Assembly: GCA_037974665.1 (NCBI GenBank)
Contig: CM075767.1
Coordinates: forward strand, 89,802,644-89,866,643
DNA length: 64,000 nucleotides
Source of the DNA: Ehretia macrophylla
Lineage: Eukaryota; Streptophyta; Magnoliopsida; Boraginales; Ehretiaceae
Direction: 5' to 3'
The stretch's first letter is position 1, and each line of letters begins with the position of its first letter. This document shows positions 58,593 to 64,000 of the stretch, in pieces. A program made the position numbers and the translations under genes. Below the pieces are notes generated by a model. That model was given only the letters and a program-made list of their open reading frames with translations, was not told the origin of the DNA and did no database searches.

Positions 58593-58712
58593 GGGGGTGC
58601 AACACGAGGACTTCTCAGGGGGTCACCCATCCTAGTACTATTCTCGCCTAAGCACGCTTAACTTCGGAGTTCTGAAGGGATCCAGTGCATTAGTGCTGGT
58701 ATGATCAAACCC
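58593..58712 (-). rRNA. 5S rRNA gene, copy 83
   Basis: Differences: G5T, C6T, C29T, A37T, G64A, G72A, G98A. The 120 bases are identical to copy 84. Confidence 0.92.
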
Positions 58713-59269
58713 GTCATGTTGATCGCACAATTCCTTTATGTGTTAACAGTTCACAGTCCCAGCCTAGACAGATGACCCATTCAGAAGGCCCAATGGGCTT
58801 AATGACAACCCATCCTCTCCAACAACCCAGCATCCTCGCAAGACGAGATATCGACACATTGTAGGGTCCTCTAATGTCATGCGAGTAAGGTTATCGTCCT
58901 TTTAACAGCTCACGACGTAGGATCCGGGATGGAAAAAAAAAGCTAAATTAGAAAAGTTGCCCGAAAATGATGAAAACATTCGATTTTGGGCTCCGAAAAG
59001 GGCAAAGTGAGCAAGCTAGATGCCCCCGTCGTAGATCTCTCGAAGAGCTTTCCAACGGTATGCTGTGCGCCGCGTAACTCCTTACGGATAAAAAGTTATG
59101 GGCACCGGAGCGACGGAGAGTTGGTCACAAGCCCGACGCCGTCGGTTTGCGGGCCCAGCCTCTACGTGAAGCGAAGTTGTCTTGCCCAAGTTGCCGCGGG
59201 ATTCGATAATCGAAATGTGGTGGATAAAGTATCTTGGCAACCCTAACCGGAGGAAAAAAAATTGAAAAG

Positions 59270-59389
59270 GGGGGTGCAACACGAGGACTTCTCAGGGGGT
59301 CACCCATCCTAGTACTATTCTCGCCTAAGCACGCTTAACTTCGGAGTTCTGAAGGGATCCAGTGCATTAGTGCTGGTATGATCAAACCC
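59270..59389 (-). rRNA. 5S rRNA gene, copy 84
   Basis: Same sequence as copy 83, 677 bp away, and the flanking promoter carries the same unusual GTTGATCGCACAATTCC. This is a very recent tandem duplication. Confidence 0.92.
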
Positions 59390-59945
59390 GTCATGTTGAT
59401 CGCACAATTCCTTTATGTGTTAACAGTTCACAGTCCCAGCCTTGAGAGATGGCCCTTTTAGATGGCCCAATGGGATTAACGACAACCCATCCTCACCAAC
59501 AACCCAGCATCCTCGCAAGAAGAGATATCAACGCGTTGTAGGGCCCTCTAATGTCCGGCCAGTAAGTTTGTCGTCCTTTTAATAGCTCACGACTTACGAT
59601 CCGCAATGGAAAAATAGTGCTAAATTAGAAAAGTGTCCCGAAACAGATGAAAACATTTGATTTTGGACTCCAAAAAGGGCACAGCGAGCAAGCTAGCTGC
59701 CCCCGTCGTAGAGCTCTCGAAGTTCTTTCCAACGGTATGCTGTGGGCCGTGTAAATCCTTACATATAAAAAGTTATGGGCACCGGAGTTACGGAGACTTG
59801 GTCAGAAGCCCTACGCCCTCGGTTTGTCGGCCCAGCCTCCACGTGAAGCGAAGTTGTCTTGCCCAAGGTGCCGTGGGATTCGATAATAGAAATGTGGTGG
59901 ATAAAGTATCTTGGCAACCCTAACCAGGGGAAAAAAATTGAAAAA

Positions 59946-60065
59946 GTGGGTGCAACATGAGGACTTCCCAGGGTGTCACCCATCCTAGTACTACTCTCGC
60001 CCAAGCACGCTTAACTTCGGAGTTCTGATGGGATCCTGTACATTAGTGCTGGTATGATCGCACCC
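59946..60065 (-). rRNA. 5S rRNA gene, copy 85 (-1 T)
   Basis: Differences: C26T, C29A, C92A, G108A, C119A. Confidence 0.92.
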
Positions 60066-60621
60066 ATCACATTGAGGGCACAATTCCTTTATGTGTTAAC
60101 GGTTCACTGTCCCAGCCTAGTGAGATAGCCCATTCAGAAGGCCCAATGGGCTTAACGACAACCCATTCGCTTCAACAATGCAGCATCCTCGCAAGACAAG
60201 ATATCAACGCATTGTAGGGTCCTCTAATGTCCTACGAGTAAGGTTGTCGTCCTTTTAACAGCTCGCGACATCGATCCGGGACGGAAAAACATAGCTAAAT
60301 TTGAAAAGTGGCCTGAAACTGATGAAAACGTTCAATTTTGGACTCCAAAAAGGGCACAGCGAGCAAGGTAGCTGCCTCCGTCGTAGAGCTCTCGTAGAGC
60401 TATCCAACAGTATGCTGTGCACCGCGTAACTCCTTACGGATCAAAAGTTATGGGCACCGGAGCGACGGAGAGCTGGTCACAAGCCCTACGCCCTCGGTTT
60501 GCGGGCCCAACCTCCACGTGAGGCGAAGTAGTGTTGCCCAAGGTACCGTGGGATTCGATAATACAATTGTGGTGGATAAAGTATCTTGGCAACCCTAACC
60601 GGAGCAAAAAAATTTGAAAAT

Positions 60622-60741
60622 GAGGGTGCAACACGAGGACTTCCCAGGGGGTCACCCATCCTAGTACTACTCTCGCCCAAGCATGCTTAACTTCGGAGTT
60701 CTGATGGGATCCGGTGCATTAGTGCTGGTATGATCGCACCC
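60622..60741 (-). rRNA. 5S rRNA gene, copy 86
   Basis: Only G58A and C119T. It is the best preserved minus-strand copy, with -1 C. Confidence 0.95.
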
Positions 60742-61298
60742 GTCATGTTGAGGGCACAATTCCTTTATGTGTTAACGGTTCACAGTCCCAGCCTAGAGAG
60801 ATGGCCCATTCAGAAGGCGCAATGGGCTTAACGATAACCCATCTGATTCAATAACCCAACATCCTCACAAGACGAGATATCGACGCGTTGTGGGGCCCTC
60901 TAATGTCCCATGAGTAAGGTTGTCGTCCTTTTAACAGCTCACGACGTACGATCTGGGACGGAAAAACAGAACAAAAAAAGAAAAGTGGCCCGAAACTGAT
61001 GAAAACATTCGATTTTGGGCTCCAAAAAAGGGCATAGAGAGCAAGCTGGCTGTCCTATCGTAGAGCTCTCAGAGAGCTTTCCAACGGTATGCTGTGCGCC
61101 GCGTAACTCCTTACGGATCAAAAGTTATGGGCACCGGAGCGAAGGAGACCTGGTCACAATCCCTACGCCCTCAGTTTGCTGGCCCAGCCTCCACGTGAAG
61201 CGAAGTTGTCTTGCCCAAGGTGCCGTGGGATTCGATAATAGAAATGTGGTGGATAAAGTATCTTGGCAACCCTAACCGGAGGAAAAAAATTTGAAAAG

Positions 61299-61418
61299 GG
61301 GGGTGCAACACGAGGACTTCGCAGGGGGTCACCCATCCTAGTACTACTCTCGCCCAAGCACGCTTAACTTCGGAGTTCTGATGGGATCCGGTGCATTAGT
61401 GCAGGTATGATCGCACCT
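61299..61418 (-). rRNA. 5S rRNA gene, copy 87
   Basis: Differences: G1A, A16T, G98C. Confidence 0.94.
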
Positions 61419-61975
61419 GTCAAGTTGATCGCACAATTCCTTTATGTGTTAACGGTTCCCAGTCCCAGCCTAGAGAGATGGCCCATTCAGAAGGCCCAAT
61501 GGGCTTAACGACAACCCATCCACTTCAACAACCCAGAATCCTCGCAAGACGAGATATCGACGCATTGTAGGGTCCTCTAATGTCCTGCGAGTAAGGTTGT
61601 CGTCCTTTTAACCGCTCACGACGTACGATCCGGGACGGAAAAATAGAGCTAAACTAGAAAAGTGGCCCAAAATTAGTGAAAATGTTCTATTTTGGGTTCG
61701 AAAAATGGCACAGCGAGCAAGCAACCTGTCCCCGTCGTAGAACTCTCGACGAGCTTTCCAACGGTATGTTGTGCACCGCGTAACTCCTTACGAATCAAAA
61801 GTTATGGACACCGGAGCGACGGAGACCTGGTCACAAGCCCTATGCCCTCGGTTTGCGGGCCCAGCCTCCACGTGAAGCGAACTTGTCTTGCCCAAGGTGC
61901 CGTGGGATTGAATAATAGAAATGTGGTGGATAAAGTATCTTGGCAACCCAAACCGGAGCAAAAAAAATTGAAAAG

Positions 61976-62095
61976 GGGGGTGCAACACGAGGACTTCCTA
62001 GGGGGTCACCCATACTAGTACTACTCTCGCCCAAGCACGCTTAACTTCGGAGTTCTAATGGGATCTGGTGCATTAGTGCTCGTATGATCGCACCC
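61976..62095 (-). rRNA. 5S rRNA gene, copy 88 (-1 T)
   Basis: Differences: C15G, G30A, C39T, G82T, G97A. Its upstream spacer is cut at 62461 by the third LTR-like element. Confidence 0.93.
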
Positions 62096-62461
62096 ATCAT
62101 GTTGAGGGAACAATTCCTTTATGTGTTAACGGTTCACAGACCCAGCCTAGAGAGATGGCCCATTCAGAAGGCCCAATGGGCTTAACAACAACCCATCCGC
62201 TTCAACAACGCAACATCCTCGCAAGACCTTATATCGACGCGTTGTAGGGACCTCTAATGTCCCACGAGTTAGTTTGTCATCCTTTTAACAGCTCACGACT
62301 TACGATCCGGAACGGAAAAACAGAGCTTAATGAGAAAATGGCCCGAAACAGATAAAAACGTTCGATTTTGGGCTCCAAAAAGTGTACAGCGAGCAAGCTA
62401 GCTGACCCCGTTGTAGAGCTCTCGGAGAGCTTTCCAACGGTATGATGTGCGCTGCATAACT

Positions 62462-64000
62462 TGTCACGTCCCAACCCGGCCTATAAAGGTTAGAATAGGG
62501 TGTGTTCTTAACATTCAAGTCACGTCTCGTACTTAACCATTCATGAAGATTTAACACTTAACGTCTGACTAAACTCCAAATTTTTTTGATAAACCGGCAG
62601 CATAACAGCTGTAATTGGGCTCTTTGGTTTGACCTAATTCTCTAAATGCCTCAATTATTCCAATCATTAATCCAGTTTCATTATGGACTCCTATTTGTCA
62701 CCAACCGATTTGCCTACTAGTTTATCTTGAAAGTCTCATTTGGTTAATAAGCCTAACATGATAACTATGTCCTGTTTATTTGTCAATTTCCTATCATGCA
62801 AGTACCTATTATCCTTTTGTTTGCAAATGAGCACCTAAGTGAAATTAGATAGAATTAACTTAGTTGATTGTTCATCTAGTGGTTTGAATGCCTACGATAA
62901 CTACTAATTAAGAAAACGAAAGCAAACAACAAAATAAAAGTTCGTCCGGTTATAGATAGTACAATCCCAGAATTAGACCCAAATTATAACGGGGTCATTT
63001 ACATCAATAAAATGAATAGTTTGCAATCAAACACAACATCCATATAGCAACTACTTTCAGGCAAAGCACAAAAGCACGTAGGGACAGGCAATCACTCCAA
63101 GGAATCATCGTTAGGCACATCGTCATCGAGTACTTGTTCTTGATCTTCTTCACCTGAGATGATAAAAGAGGGTGAGTCCTTATGAACTCAACGAGGGGGA
63201 ACGAGAAATAGGTTTTGAAACTCATTTTCCGGTTCAACTTATGAAAACTCATTTTTTTGAAAACATGTCACGTATTACAAATAATAAGATACGCAAATAT
63301 ATGAAACAAATCGAGTAACGGATACAAAGTAAGGGAACAGAAATACCAGTCTTTCCTCCCCAAGGTTCTCTAGGAACCAAGCGAGAGTACTTACATATAA
63401 GTACAGGAACATGAATACCAGTCTTTCCTCCCCGAGGTTCTCCAGGAACCAAGCGAGAGTACTTACATATAGTAAAAAGGATACAGTGAGCTTTTGCTCT
63501 CAGATCAATTCCAGAATCAGAAGTTGCGGCCGACTTCAAATAACTCCAAAACACGCCAAGTGGGTGTACTTCGGATGTACCCCGAAATCCTACGACCCAA
63601 CTCTCCGAGGGTGGAAAGCCAAGCGAGAGAGGGAATTGGACCATGGTAGTCATGGGAGTACCGGCAAGCCCTATGCCGCCTGACGTTCGTGAATCGCTAC
63701 CATGCGACAATGAAAGGTTGCAACCTTGTATGCAATGCAAAATTATAACATTTGACATATCACATTAGGAGGACAACAAAGTAGGTTGCCTCCGAGCAGT
63801 TATAAGATCGCATGTTGTCAAGTAGTCAAACAAGGCACGATAAGACAAGTAATTTCACTTGAAAGGCATATAGAGCCATATGAACATTAAACGGGAAGCC
63901 ATGTAACACATGCAAGTCAAGTCATATAACTCATTTCGAAGTCCACGTAATCAAGTGATACGATTATTCAACATGCAACAACATCTACGTGGGTTTGGTT
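62462..64000 (-). mobile_element. LTR-like element copy C (runs off the window)
   Basis: It begins TGTCACGTCCCAACCCGGCC at the edge of inverted 5S spacer and is the longest continuous copy. It matches fragment A to about 63710, has about 120 bp unique to it (63711-63828), then matches the start of fragment B to the window end. Together the copies imply an element of about 3.7 kb. No primer-binding site or polypurine tract is visible at the 5S junction, so this is a solo LTR or an LTR edge. The minus-strand open frame across 63249-63758 is inflated by an internal 72-bp duplication and shows no known domain. Confidence 0.72.
63334..63472. repeat. 72-bp tandem duplication inside LTR-like copy C
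   Basis: Two copies, each running from GGAACA through CAGTCTTTCCTCCCC to GAGAGTACTTACATATA, at 72-bp spacing. Fragment A carries only one copy at the matching place (about 24756-24815). Confidence 0.9.

Larger units (their letters stand above)
53270..62461 (-). repeat. 5S rDNA tandem array, block III (inverted, - strand)
   Basis: The same 677-bp repeat runs in the opposite orientation: 13 full-length genes and one truncated gene at the left edge. Both edges abut LTR-like sequence: the …CCTTACA end at 53269 and the TGTCACG end at 62462. All promoters here resemble the block I class (AACACATAAAGGAATTGTGC in gene sense), so the block is closer in type to the first 33 kb than to the neighbouring 34-51 kb. 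The right edge leaves 366 bp of spacer upstream of copy 88. Confidence 0.97.

Noticed and set aside
1..62461. CRISPR array or minisatellite reading of the regular repeats
   Set aside because: The repeated unit contains a full 5S gene with pol III signals; spacing and content do not fit either.
53250..62480. A retrotransposon carrying 5S rDNA as internal cargo between two LTRs
   Set aside because: TGGTAT next to the 53269 terminus looks like part of a tRNA-Met primer site but is simply 5S complement, and no polypurine tract precedes either LTR. Separate insertions or rearrangement are simpler.
63249..63758. 169-codon minus-strand open frame in LTR-like copy C
   Set aside because: Its length comes from the 72-bp duplication (a multiple of 3). 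The repeated CKYSRLVP peptide has no known family, and fragment A has only shorter remnants.

Overview
This window is almost entirely a tandem 5S ribosomal DNA array from a plant nuclear genome. The repeated gene is about 120 bp, with the angiosperm-type 5S sequence, the internal GGATCC site, a C-box GGATGGGTGACC, and a T-run terminator. It is unlinked to any 18S/25S sequence. The normal repeat is about 677 bp: gene plus a spacer of about 557 bp. I locate 88 gene copies by eye: 84 at 119-120 nt and 4 truncated. I see no convincing protein-coding gene. The 60-110 codon open frames recur in every repeat because they run through the same gene/spacer sequence. The species cannot be named from this sequence. 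Layout: (1) 1-23887, 5S array on the + strand, copies 1-35. (2) 23888-25060, a piece of a long terminal repeat (LTR)-like element. (3) 25061-50962, 5S array on the + strand, copies 36-74. (4) 50963-53269, a second piece of the same LTR-like element. (5) 53270-62461, 5S array on the - strand, copies 75-88. (6) 62462-64000, a third copy of the element, running off the window. The element starts TGTCACGYCCCAACCCGGCC and ends GGGTCGGGCCTTACA on the + strand. A CT-rich stretch on its complement suggests it is really oriented on the - strand. No gag/pol, primer-binding site or polypurine tract is visible, so these look like solo or broken LTRs. The array is unusually heterogeneous. No copy matches my by-eye consensus perfectly; copy 25 has one difference, while others (copies 45, 58, 63, 64, 76, 80) carry many, often in the internal promoter. 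Higher-order repeats are clear: dimers at 2957-5540, 18760-21465 and 46064-50115, and a trimer repeated three times at 8638-14727. A block of about 4 kb around 4984-9352 recurs at 15525-19474, and its right edge lies inside a 5S gene. Several repeats have lost the gene, its 3' end, its A-box or its upstream promoter through deletions bounded by short identical sequences. Upstream promoter sequence falls into two main classes that switch near 33.9 kb. Together this looks like a 5S locus, or the edge of one, that evolves by local unequal exchange, escapes efficient homogenisation, is invaded by retroelement LTRs and contains a head-to-head orientation change. Substitutions are numbered 1-120 along the gene in its own sense, against a consensus I read from the window. 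All differences were read by eye and may contain slips.
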